A stretch of DNA of 8,669 nucleotides from JAICKM01 sp035693165 (GCA_035693165.1 DASSGZ010000429.1:1-8669), one strand, 5' to 3'; shown: positions 1 to 5,219, counted from the first letter of the stretch. Notes: a model not told the origin generated them from the letters alone. Program-made: numbers and translations.

Positions 1-86
1 AAGGCGCCGCCTCCAACCTCAAGATCACCACCCCGGAAGACCTGATCCTGGCCGAAGCCCTGCTGGCCGCTGAACCCGAACGCTAA
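1..86 (+). CDS. ispD: IspD, 2-C-methyl-D-erythritol 4-phosphate cytidylyltransferase (C-terminal end only)
   Basis: Only the last 27 codons are in the window, read in the frame starting at base 3 and ending at TAA 84-86. The visible peptide contains SNLKITTPEDLILAEALL, which matches the conserved C-terminal segment of IspD (NxKITxPEDLxxAExLL). IspD transfers CMP from CTP to methylerythritol phosphate in the cytoplasmic MEP pathway of isoprenoid synthesis. The protein stops soon after this motif, so it is not an IspDF fusion. The following gene has its own promoter 85 bp downstream, so the two are probably not co-transcribed. The assignment rests on a short peptide, but the motif is distinctive. 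Confidence 0.82.
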   Translation, partial: GAASNLKITTPEDLILAEALLAAEPER

Positions 87-171
87 CCCCTCCGCCTGCC
101 CGCTACCTCACAAAGCCTCAACCGGAAAACGCAGCCGAAGATTGTCCGCCGTAAATTTGTGAGCGCAGCTA

Positions 172-200
172 TTGACTCGCGCGCTATCTTATGCTAACAT
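172..200 (+). promoter_or_regulatory. Promoter of the GGDEF-RHH operon
   Basis: TTGACT at 172-177 (5 of 6 matches to the -35 consensus) is followed after exactly 17 bp by TAACAT at 195-200, preceded by an extended -10 TGc at 192-194. The predicted transcription start is near 206-208. The first operator palindrome begins inside the -10 and covers the start site, so a protein bound there should block RNA polymerase. The fit is good by eye; no start site has been measured. Confidence 0.72.
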
Positions 201-234
201 ACATATGTATGTCTAGAGACATACATATGTATGG
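197..234. promoter_or_regulatory. Tandem palindromic operator (two 16-bp sites, 22-bp spacing)
   Basis: Copy 1 at 197-212 is ACATACATATGTATGT, a perfect 16-bp palindrome. Copy 2 at 219-234 is identical except for its last base, and its inner 14 bp (220-233) is also a perfect palindrome. The centres are 22 bp apart, about two helical turns, so two bound proteins would lie on the same face of the DNA. Copy 1 overlaps the -10 and start site and copy 2 lies just downstream, ahead of the ribosome binding site at 245-251. Short symmetric sites repeated in phase are typical for ribbon-helix-helix repressors, and the next gene ends in such a domain. Autorepression is therefore the likely role, but the binding protein is inferred. 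Confidence 0.82.
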
Positions 235-258
235 ATCCACGAATAAGGAGGACATATT

Positions 259-945
259 GTGAATCACCCGACGACGTTTGAGTTGCCGACAAAGGACTCG
301 CTGACCGGGCTACTGACCGGTGCCTACTTCCGCCATGTGCTGCGCGAGACGCTGATCCCGGAGGCCAAGCGCACCGGCGACCCGTTGAGCGTGATGCTCT
401 TTGACCTGGATTACTTCCTCCAGTTGAACACGGCACACGGGCATGAGGCCGGCGACCAGGTGCTGGTGGCGGTGGCGCGGACGATGGAGTCGGTCTTGCC
501 CGACTCCGCGGTGATCGCGCGCTATGGGGGCGATGAGTTTGCCGCCGCCCTGCCCGACACACGGCTGGACGACGCTTTTACCCTGCTGGAAGAATTGCGG
601 CGGCGGGTCGCGGCCCTCGCCTTCCCGCAGTGGCCGGATGTCCACCTGACTTGCACGATGGGGCTGGCCGCCTACCCGGCGAACGGCCACGGGGAAGTCG
701 AACTGATTCGCGAGGCCGACCAGGCGCTGTATGTCGCCAAAGCCACCGGGCGCAACAAGGTGTCGCTGCCGCTGGCCGACAGCCGCATGGTGACGAAGAC
801 GAGCCACTACACGGCCACGCAACTGGAACGCCTGGCCCACCTGGCGACCACGCTCAAGCGCAACGAAGCGAGCGTGCTGCGCGAGGCGCTGGACGACGTG
901 CTCAAGAAGTACAACGACCGGCTCGGCGCTCCGCCGAAAGCTTAG
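259..945 (+). CDS. GGDEF domain fused to a C-terminal ribbon-helix-helix DNA-binding domain
   Basis: The protein has 228 residues. Residues 12-172 form a GGDEF (diguanylate cyclase) domain, the type that makes c-di-GMP from two GTP. The active-site motif G90-G91-D92-E93-F94 is intact. D49, N57, D66, K161 and R165 match metal, guanine and phosphate ligands known from PleD. The usual lysine of the FK motif is leucine (residues 52-54 are YFL). The inhibitory RxxD site expected at 81-84 is absent (PDSA). Residues 178-218 resemble a CopG/Arc-type RHH domain: a short strand, then helices around QLERLAHLA and EASVLREALDDVLKKY. There is no membrane or receiver domain. The GTG start is supported by AAGGAGG at 245-251, 7 nt upstream. 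The methyltransferase gene follows after 13 bp. The RHH part probably makes the protein a DNA-bound dimer; enzymatic activity and binding of the upstream operator are inferred. Confidence 0.88.
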   Translation: MNHPTTFELPTKDSLTGLLTGAYFRHVLRETLIPEAKRTGDPLSVMLFDLDYFLQLNTAHGHEAGDQVLVAVARTMESVLPDSAVIARYGGDEFAAALPDTRLDDAFTLLEELRRRVAALAFPQWPDVHLTCTMGLAAYPANGHGEVELIREADQALYVAKATGRNKVSLPLADSRMVTKTSHYTATQLERLAHLATTLKRNEASVLREALDDVLKKYNDRLGAPPKA

Positions 946-958
946 GAGCGACCCGCCG

Positions 959-1540
959 ATGACGACCTATCAAGCAACGAGCGTGATCCCGGCGCTGGTG
1001 CAGCAGGCCACGGCGCTGGCGGCGGAACTCGGATTCACGGCCTCCTGCACGCCGGAGGTGGGGCGGCTGTTGCGGGTGCTGGCGGGCGCCTGCCGGCAGG
1101 GGCGCATCGGCGAGATCGGCACCGGGTGCGGGGTGGGTACGGCCTGGATGGCCGGCGGTCTCGCGCCCGGCGTGGGGTTGTGGACGGTGGAGATCGACGC
1201 CCGGCGCGCGGCCCTGGCGCGATGCCTGCTGCGCGGCGTGCCCGGCGTGGAGGTGCTGACCGGCGACTGGCAGACGCTCCTGCCGCACGAGCCGTTCGCG
1301 CTGCTGTTCGCGGACGCGCGGGCGGCCAAGGTCGAAGCGCCGGAGCAGGTGCTGGCGGCCCTGGCGCCGGGCGGCCTGCTGGTGCTTGACGACCTGACGC
1401 CGGAGGATCAATGGCCGCCGGAATGGCGCGGGCGTCCCGACCCGGTCCGCGTCTGGTGGCTCAACGAGCCGCGTCTGGCCGCCACCGAGATCCGGGTCGC
1501 GCCGGAGGCAGCGGTCATCCTGGCGACGCGGCTGGCGTAA
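959..1540 (+). CDS. Class I SAM-dependent methyltransferase, O-methyltransferase-like
   Basis: The protein has 193 residues and is probably cytoplasmic. A glycine-rich SAM-binding motif I lies at 51-60 (GEIGTGCGVG), an acidic loop binding the ribose at 77-80 (VEID), and motif II-like LLFADA at 115-120. LVLDDL at 141-146 matches the metal-binding LxxDD region of family 3 (catechol-type) O-methyltransferases. The first 45 residues are helical, as in that family. The substrate cannot be read from the sequence. The gene starts 13 bp after the GGDEF-RHH stop, with AGGAG at 944-948 overlapping that stop codon, so the two are almost certainly co-transcribed and perhaps translationally coupled. It would then be controlled by the upstream tandem operator. 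The next gene is convergent, and no clear terminator is visible in the 35 bp between them. Confidence 0.82.
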   Translation: MTTYQATSVIPALVQQATALAAELGFTASCTPEVGRLLRVLAGACRQGRIGEIGTGCGVGTAWMAGGLAPGVGLWTVEIDARRAALARCLLRGVPGVEVLTGDWQTLLPHEPFALLFADARAAKVEAPEQVLAALAPGGLLVLDDLTPEDQWPPEWRGRPDPVRVWWLNEPRLAATEIRVAPEAAVILATRLA

Positions 1541-1575
1541 GCGACCGCCGCCCGACAGCCCACAAGCAGCTTGAG

Positions 1576-2763
1576 TCATAAGCCCCCCGGTTCAAAAGGC
1601 CCTACCTCAAACGTCGGGGTCGCATTCTGTGACCCCTGGGGCGGACTGGGAACGATGGGGGTCCACACGGGCAGCGCGGTGGTGTCGCCCGGTAACACGC
1701 AACGAATGGTGCCGACCGAGGCGCGAGTGCCGCGCCAATCCTGCCAGGTGATATCGGCGTGAGCCGATGCGCCGGGCGCCAGCACGACGGGCGTATCAGG
1801 ATTTCCGGAGGCCGCCGGTAGCGAGAGTTGCTGCACTGGCGCCGGATCGCCGTTTATGCGCCACGCCTTGATGATCGGCCGACCATGCACGAAGCAGGCG
1901 CGCTGCCCGGTGTTGGTCACGGTCATAACGCCGAACATCGAGCCGGTCGCCCCCTGCCACCCGGCCTCCACATGCAGATCAGCGGCCCGGCACGTTGGCA
2001 TTCCGGCGGGGGCGGGCACGGCGGTGGGCGTACTTGCCAGCGCCAGCGCGGTCGGGGCAAAGCTCAGCAGGGCCTGGCGGAATTCGCGGAGGGCCTGGTC
2101 ACGTAAGGGGCCGGCGCCGGCATTAAAGAAGTCGCAATCAATGAAGTAGCTCAGCGCCCCCGGTGGATCGCCGGGGTTGCCGAGCAAGACGCGGAGATGG
2201 ATCTCCGTGGGCGAATTTGTATCGGTTATTACCTTTGCGGTCAGCGTCCCGATCTGGAGGATTTCGGGCGGAGGCGAGGTCGGGTAATTCAGCGGCACCG
2301 GCTGAGTTAGCTCGGAGTACGATTGTTGTACCGCCGCCGCGTGAATCACGCCCGCCATTATTTGCCCGACCCGCCAGTACCATGTGCTGTCTTCTACCAT
2401 GGTATACCGAGCACCGGAGACATCATCGGTCGGCCTGCCCCAATCTGCCGGGACTTGCATGGTGAAGTATTTGCCGGTGAAGTCCACCGTCGAGCCAGGA
2501 GCCGGCACCGCAGTACCGGGCACAACCATGGTGGGCGCGCTTGCCGAGGGTAGCGCGGGCGGGCCCGGCGGCGTGGCGGTTGGGAACGGCGTCTCTGCAG
2601 CCACGGCAGGAGTGGGAGTTGCATCCTTTACGGACACCGGTACAACAGTGCCCGCGACCGGCACCGGCGTCGCGGCGGAACTCAGGCAGCCGGAAACCGC
2701 CGCCGCGAGCAGTAGCATAAGGATGGCGGTGCCGGGGCGATATTGCCGCCGCGCATGACGCAT
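1576..2763 (-). CDS. Lipoprotein with Thr/Pro linker and C-terminal DUF4232-like domain
   Basis: The protein has 395 residues. Positively charged residues and a hydrophobic stretch (13-23) lead to a lipobox VSGC, with C26 as the predicted lipidated cysteine, so it should be anchored on the outer face of the cytoplasmic membrane. Residues 30-92 are a low-complexity Pro/Thr/Ala linker. Residues 95-240 form an unassigned globular domain starting with YFTMQVPADWGRP, reminiscent of PsbP-like folds. A second short linker (240-254) precedes a DUF4232-like domain (258-376). This has the typical pattern of a leading Cys (258), TVTNTGQRACFVHGRP (281-296), VVLAPGASAHADITW (326-340) and C355. The function is unknown. 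The start is fixed by a strong GGAGGAGGAG (2768-2777) 4 nt upstream. The gene follows the HD gene by 21 bp and is probably in its operon. Confidence 0.83.
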   Translation of the reverse strand: MRHARRQYRPGTAILMLLLAAAVSGCLSSAATPVPVAGTVVPVSVKDATPTPAVAAETPFPTATPPGPPALPSASAPTMVVPGTAVPAPGSTVDFTGKYFTMQVPADWGRPTDDVSGARYTMVEDSTWYWRVGQIMAGVIHAAAVQQSYSELTQPVPLNYPTSPPPEILQIGTLTAKVITDTNSPTEIHLRVLLGNPGDPPGALSYFIDCDFFNAGAGPLRDQALREFRQALLSFAPTALALASTPTAVPAPAGMPTCRAADLHVEAGWQGATGSMFGVMTVTNTGQRACFVHGRPIIKAWRINGDPAPVQQLSLPAASGNPDTPVVLAPGASAHADITWQDWRGTRASVGTIRCVLPGDTTALPVWTPIVPSPPQGSQNATPTFEVGPFEPGGL

Positions 2764-2784
2764 GGCACTCCTCCTCCGACGAGG

Positions 2785-3723
2785 CTAGATGTGGAACGCC
2801 TGCACCAGCCGCTTCTCCTGGGTGCCCTCGATTTCGGCGGTGACCTCGACGTAGGGCTCGAGGCCCGAGCCACGCAGCTTGTCTTTGAGCAGGTCGTCGA
2901 GTTGGAAGATGCCCGCCGAGTTGTTCATGCGGATGACCACGTGGATCGGCTTGGTCTCGCCAGGGCCGATCCGCACGCTGTCGATGGCCGCCGCAGACAC
3001 CGAGTGGATGTTGACCTGCCCGGCCTCGAAGGGCACGCGCGCCCGGCCCTGGGCCATGTCCAGCGCGTCGGCCAGGCGGACCACGCCTGCCTCCAGCGTC
3101 AGGGGCCGCCCGTCGCTGCGGTGGGTGATGATGGCGTGCAAGACCTCGGAGATGACCACGCGGCGCGTGGCGGGCGGGTAGAGGTCGGCCAGCAACTCTT
3201 GCAGCTTGGGCAGGGCCACGAACAGGCTCATCTCTTCGTGGTTGGCGCGGTGGATCGACATCCCGGTGTCATGCAGCAGCGCACCCAGCACGACCACGAT
3301 CTCGGCGTCGGCCACCTCCAGACCGTGGTCCTTGACGATGCTGGGCACCAGGTCGCGGGCCAACAGCAGGCGCAGCAGGCGCAACGCGCTGTTGGCGACG
3401 ATGTGCATGTGCACCGGGCCATGGTCGCTCATGCCGAGCCGGTCCACGGCGGTCACGTTCTGGCAGCGCCAGATGGCGTGCAGGTCTTCGTCGGCGTTGA
3501 CCTTCTGCAACAGGCGTTGCAGGCGCGGATTATGGCGCGCGGGCAGACGGATCAGTTCGGTCGGGGCCAGCGGCTCCTGCCCGACGGGCACCGCCTCCGG
3601 CGTGTCGGGCAGGTCGAAGCCGGTGGCCGCCTGCACCAGCACGGGCGCCGGTTCGACGACATGGATTTCTTCGGTTTCCTGGGGCGCGGTTTGCGCAGCG
3701 CGCTCCCTTTGTTCGTCAGTCAT
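2785..3723 (-). CDS. HD-domain metal-dependent phosphohydrolase
   Basis: The protein has 312 residues and no membrane segment, so it is probably cytoplasmic. After an acidic, poorly conserved N-terminus (1-55), an HD domain spans about 97-226. Candidate metal ligands are all present: H105 or H107 in DHGPVHMH, H151-D152 in LLHDTG, H158/H162 in HRANHEE, H201 in IITHR, and D219/D222 in RLADALD. The extra histidines after the HD pair suggest a two-metal site, as in many HD phosphodiesterases. The C-terminal region (236-306) looks like an alpha/beta accessory domain. The substrate is unknown; nucleotides or cyclic nucleotides are usual in the superfamily. The start is the ATG at 3723 with GGAGT (3736-3740) 12 nt away, a long spacing. 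A lipoprotein gene follows after 21 bp, implying an operon. Confidence 0.82.
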   Translation of the reverse strand: MTDEQRERAAQTAPQETEEIHVVEPAPVLVQAATGFDLPDTPEAVPVGQEPLAPTELIRLPARHNPRLQRLLQKVNADEDLHAIWRCQNVTAVDRLGMSDHGPVHMHIVANSALRLLRLLLARDLVPSIVKDHGLEVADAEIVVVLGALLHDTGMSIHRANHEEMSLFVALPKLQELLADLYPPATRRVVISEVLHAIITHRSDGRPLTLEAGVVRLADALDMAQGRARVPFEAGQVNIHSVSAAAIDSVRIGPGETKPIHVVIRMNNSAGIFQLDDLLKDKLRGSGLEPYVEVTAEIEGTQEKRLVQAFHI

Positions 3724-3769
3724 GGATTTGTTGCTACTCCTAATGGTTCACCGCGATGCGGTGCGCTCC

Positions 3770-3804
3770 GGCGGGCCGGTTTGCAACCTGCCCCTACCCG
3801 GCAC
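3770..3804. repeat. Dispersed intergenic hairpin repeat, copy A
   Basis: The segment contains GGCCGGTTTGCAACCTGCC followed by CCTACCCGGCAC. It pairs with itself as GGCcGGTT-TGC-AACCtGCC, with one mismatch. A similar unit with the same order of blocks (GGCCGGTT, GCAA, CCCTAC, GCAC) and the same orientation occurs at 6687-6724. It lies in the untranslated leader of the HD operon. It looks like a small non-coding repeat of the REP/MITE kind; the genome-wide copy number is unknown. Confidence 0.55.
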
Positions 3805-3824
3805 CGGGCCGGTGGACCTACTAT

Positions 3825-3838
3825 ACGCGGCTCCGCGT
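3825..3838. promoter_or_regulatory. 14-bp palindrome at the start site of the HD operon
   Basis: ACGCGGCTCCGCGT has perfect 6-bp arms around a 2-bp centre and begins 2 bp after the -10 on the minus strand, across the predicted start site. It could be an operator or a hairpin at the 5' end of the mRNA. Symmetry and position are seen directly; the role is inferred. Confidence 0.4.
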
Positions 3839-3839
3839 C

Positions 3840-3848
3840 ATTATAGCA
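3840..3848 (-). promoter_or_regulatory. Extended -10 promoter of the HD/lipoprotein operon
   Basis: On the minus strand TGC at 3846-3848 is followed by a perfect TATAAT at 3840-3845. No good -35 exists; the T-run of the neighbouring terminator (3862-3867) sits 16 bp upstream. The extended -10 could compensate. The predicted start near 3833 gives a leader of about 110 nt carrying a GC palindrome (3825-3838) and one copy of a dispersed hairpin repeat. Confidence 0.6.
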
Positions 3849-3861
3849 CGGCGGGGCCGGC

Positions 3862-3895
3862 AAAAAAGAGAACGGGTTCCGCGGGGAACCCGTTC
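3862..3895 (-). terminator. Intrinsic terminator of the Rad52-like/HTH operon
   Basis: A perfect 11-bp stem (3870-3880 with 3885-3895, GAACGGGTTCC/GGAACCCGTTC) encloses the 4-nt loop 3881-3884. On the minus strand it is followed by TCTTTTTT (3862-3869). It lies about 40 nt after the stop of the HTH gene and so ends the leftward transcript. It separates the SOS operon from the HD operon, whose -10 lies only about 15 bp beyond the T-run. Confidence 0.92.
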
Positions 3896-3936
3896 CGAGA
3901 GACGCTGTTCGGTTGGATGGCCGATGGGGCGGGCGG

Positions 3937-4176
3937 TCAGGCGGCGCCTTGCCGGTCGCCCTCGTCGAAGAGGGCTAGCTGACGCGGGGCGCCGAGTTCG
4001 TGGCCGGGGTCGGTGAAGGGCAGCAGATCGCGCTTGCGGATCAGCACATCGCGGCGAGCGGGCAGCCGCCAGGCGCGCAGCTTGCCTTCCTTGACCGCCG
4101 TGCGGATCGCCAGTTCGCTCACGCCCAGGAACGCCGCCGCCTGGCGCGTGGTGTACAGCTCATCATATGCGTGCAT
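3937..4176 (-). CDS. Small excisionase-like helix-turn-helix protein with QLALF tail
   Basis: The protein has 79 residues. Residues 8-54 form a winged HTH of the MerR/excisionase (HTH_17) type: LYTTRQAAAFLGVSELAIRT is the helix-turn-helix, GKLRAWRLPARRDVLI the wing, and KRDLLPF the closing helix. This fold binds DNA. The last 25 residues are outside the domain and carry Q66-L-A-L-F70, a close fit to the bacterial sliding-clamp binding pentapeptide QL(S/D)LF. The ATG at 4176 is preferred because AAGGGAG (4184-4190) lies 7 nt upstream; a GTG at 4194 would lie upstream of that site. The gene follows the Rad52-like gene by 69 bp and precedes a strong terminator, so the two form an operon. No integrase is nearby, so a role as phage excisionase is unlikely. 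Clamp binding is inferred from the motif alone. Confidence 0.82.
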   Translation of the reverse strand: MHAYDELYTTRQAAAFLGVSELAIRTAVKEGKLRAWRLPARRDVLIRKRDLLPFTDPGHELGAPRQLALFDEGDRQGAA

Positions 4177-4183
4177 CGCACTG

Positions 4184-4190
4184 CTCCCTT
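4184..4190 (-). promoter_or_regulatory. Ribosome binding site deciding the HTH gene start
   Basis: AAGGGAG on the minus strand lies 7 nt before the ATG at 4176. It lies inside the coding sequence that would result from the alternative GTG at 4194, which therefore has no properly placed site of its own. Confidence 0.7.
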
Positions 4191-4245
4191 CCACCCCGCC
4201 GAGCGCCTTGGCCGGGGCGCCCGGCGACCACCAGGCAGGCAGCGT

Positions 4246-5007
4246 TCAGGCGGCCTGCTCGCCCTTGAGAACGTCAATGAACTGCGAGGCTTCGACCTTC
4301 GACAGCTCCTCGGGCTTACAATTGTAGAGTTCGCGACAGCGATTATCGACCTCCGGCTCGGACAGGTGCCGGGCGGCGCGGGCAATCGCGTAGATCGCCT
4401 TCAACTGCTTGTCGGTGACGGTACCGGTGGCGCGCAGGCCCTCCGCCTGGCCGCGGTTGCCGCCGTTAGAGGCGACGGCCACGAGCGTGCGCCCGGCGGG
4501 CGCGGCCTCGCTGTGCTGCACGGCAGCCGGGTAGCCGATAGGCGCGTCCACCACCTGGGCGCGGGGCACGTCGGCGCGGGCTTCCTGCGCGAAGTCGAAG
4601 TCGCGGCAGAACTGGGTGCCGAAGCCGAGGCCGGCCAGCGCGCGACCAATGGCCTTGGTCTCGGCAGCCTCGATGTAATCGGCGAAATCGTGGATCGTCT
4701 CCGACCCCCAGCCGGTGGCCGCCGCGCCGGTGGGCAGGGTGACTTCGGCCCGGAACAGCGCGAAGCCGTCCTCATAGCGCACCATCTCGGTGGTGATGCG
4801 GGCGGTGGGGTACTCGGTGCGCAGCCAGAGGAGGCGCCACTTCACTTCGAGGTAATCGCGGCCGTCGATCTTGGTCAGGTAGCGCGACGGGTCAAAGCCC
4901 TCGACCGCGACCGGGGTCTCGGCGCCGTCGGCGGGCGCCACGCCTGGATTCTCAAGCAACGCCAGGGATTCCTGGGCGCTACCGTTGGTTTTCTCTCTCT
5001 TCTCCAT
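4246..5007 (-). CDS. Rad52-like single-strand annealing protein (SOS-regulated)
   Basis: The protein has 253 residues. A core domain (about 38-140) carries YLEVKWRLLWLRTEYP (52-67), a strand-rich stretch, and then DYIEAAETKAIGRALAGLGFGTQF (110-133). The latter resembles the Rad52-superfamily helix in which an alanine/threonine-rich segment leads to KRAL or GRAL and glycines. Such proteins coat and anneal single-stranded DNA. A variable linker (141-196) joins a C-terminal helical module (198-248, TDKQLKAIYAIARA to EASQFIDVLK), which is common at the ends of phage and bacterial annealing proteins. The ATG at 5007 is chosen because GGAGG (5017-5021) lies 9 nt upstream; GTG at 5031 is the longer alternative. 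The promoter carries a LexA box, so it is likely DNA-damage induced. An HTH gene follows in the operon. Family placement is from remembered motifs; DdrA is a possible relative. Confidence 0.75.
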   Translation of the reverse strand: MEKREKTNGSAQESLALLENPGVAPADGAETPVAVEGFDPSRYLTKIDGRDYLEVKWRLLWLRTEYPTARITTEMVRYEDGFALFRAEVTLPTGAAATGWGSETIHDFADYIEAAETKAIGRALAGLGFGTQFCRDFDFAQEARADVPRAQVVDAPIGYPAAVQHSEAAPAGRTLVAVASNGGNRGQAEGLRATGTVTDKQLKAIYAIARAARHLSEPEVDNRCRELYNCKPEELSKVEASQFIDVLKGEQAA

Positions 5008-5016
5008 CTCACACGT

Positions 5017-5021
5017 CCTCC
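5017..5021 (-). promoter_or_regulatory. Ribosome binding site deciding the Rad52-like gene start
   Basis: GGAGG on the minus strand is 9 nt before the ATG at 5007. The upstream GTG (5031) would place this site inside the coding region, so the shorter 253-residue form is favoured. Confidence 0.7.
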
Positions 5022-5065
5022 AGCTAGACACTCAAAACTCGGCTAAGCACTCAATCGCGGCGATC

Positions 5066-5083
5066 TTAGAACATCTGTTCTAA
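5066..5083. promoter_or_regulatory. LexA (SOS) box
   Basis: TTAGAACATCTGTTCTAA has perfect 8-bp arms around a 2-bp centre and contains GAAC-N4-GTTC, the core of the Bacillus/Gram-positive-type LexA operator. It covers the predicted start site of the leftward promoter, the classic position for LexA repression. It should release the Rad52-like/HTH operon upon DNA damage. Sequence and position agree; LexA itself is not in the window. Confidence 0.88.
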
Positions 5084-5087
5084 CATG

Positions 5088-5117
5088 ATTATACCGCACT
5101 TACCATATCTATGTCAA
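5088..5117 (-). promoter_or_regulatory. Near-consensus promoter of the Rad52-like/HTH operon
   Basis: On the minus strand, a perfect TTGACA (5112-5117) and a perfect TATAAT (5088-5093) are separated by 18 bp. The expected start is near 5081, inside the LexA box. Such a strong core promoter under a tight operator is typical for SOS genes that are silent until induced. Confidence 0.9.
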
Positions 5118-5155
5118 GCCGGGCGGCAAAAGCGGAAGGCGCGGCGGGGGCAATT

Positions 5156-5173
5156 TCGGCACGTGCGTGCCGA
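5156..5173. promoter_or_regulatory. 18-bp palindrome in the divergent intergenic region
   Basis: TCGGCACGTGCGTGCCGA has perfect 8-bp arms around a 2-bp centre. It lies between the SOS promoter (-35 at 5112-5117) and the rightward promoter at 5220-5228, about 60 bp upstream of the latter's predicted start. No T-run follows on either strand, so an operator is more likely than a terminator. The binding protein is unknown. Confidence 0.5.
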
Positions 5174-5219
5174 GTGTTCGCCTGAAAATGAACCGGATGG
5201 CCCAGGCCGGGATAGTAGA

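Noticed and set aside
107..163. Inverted repeat CTCACAAA (107-114) / TTTGTGAG (156-163) upstream of the GGDEF-RHH promoter
   Set aside because: The arms are only 8 bp and separated by 41 bp; this can occur by chance and gives no plausible terminator or operator.
213..218. TCTAGA and GGATCC (234-238 region) near the tandem palindromes as possible cloning scars
   Set aside because: The 6-bp TCTAGA spans 212-217 and a full GGATCC spans 233-238, but the sites lie naturally between and beside the operators. No vector sequence is present, so chance is the simplest reading, although checking the source assembly would settle it.
902..1579. Leftward open frame (225 codons) antisense to the methyltransferase
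   Set aside because: The plus strand has motif I and the other methyltransferase motifs; the antisense product is Arg/Gln-rich low-complexity.
2743..3846. Long rightward open frame (367 codons) antisense to the HD gene
   Set aside because: It lies opposite a gene with clear HD motifs; its product is His/Gln/Val-rich with no domain. Long antisense frames are expected in high-GC DNA.
3937..4176. Excisionase-like protein and annealing protein as a sign of a prophage or integrative element
   Set aside because: There is no integrase, attachment site, tRNA or phage structural gene, and the flanking genes look like ordinary chromosomal genes. A decayed element cannot be excluded.
4211..4225. GC hairpin (GCCGGG-GCG-CCCGGC) between the Rad52-like and HTH genes
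   Set aside because: Short stem without a T-run in very GC-rich DNA; not convincing as a terminator or attenuator.
4000..5046. Long rightward open frame (348 codons) antisense to the HTH and Rad52-like genes
   Set aside because: It crosses two genes and the intergenic region, and is Ala/Gly/Arg-rich without any recognisable motif. The minus-strand genes have promoter, LexA box and terminator.
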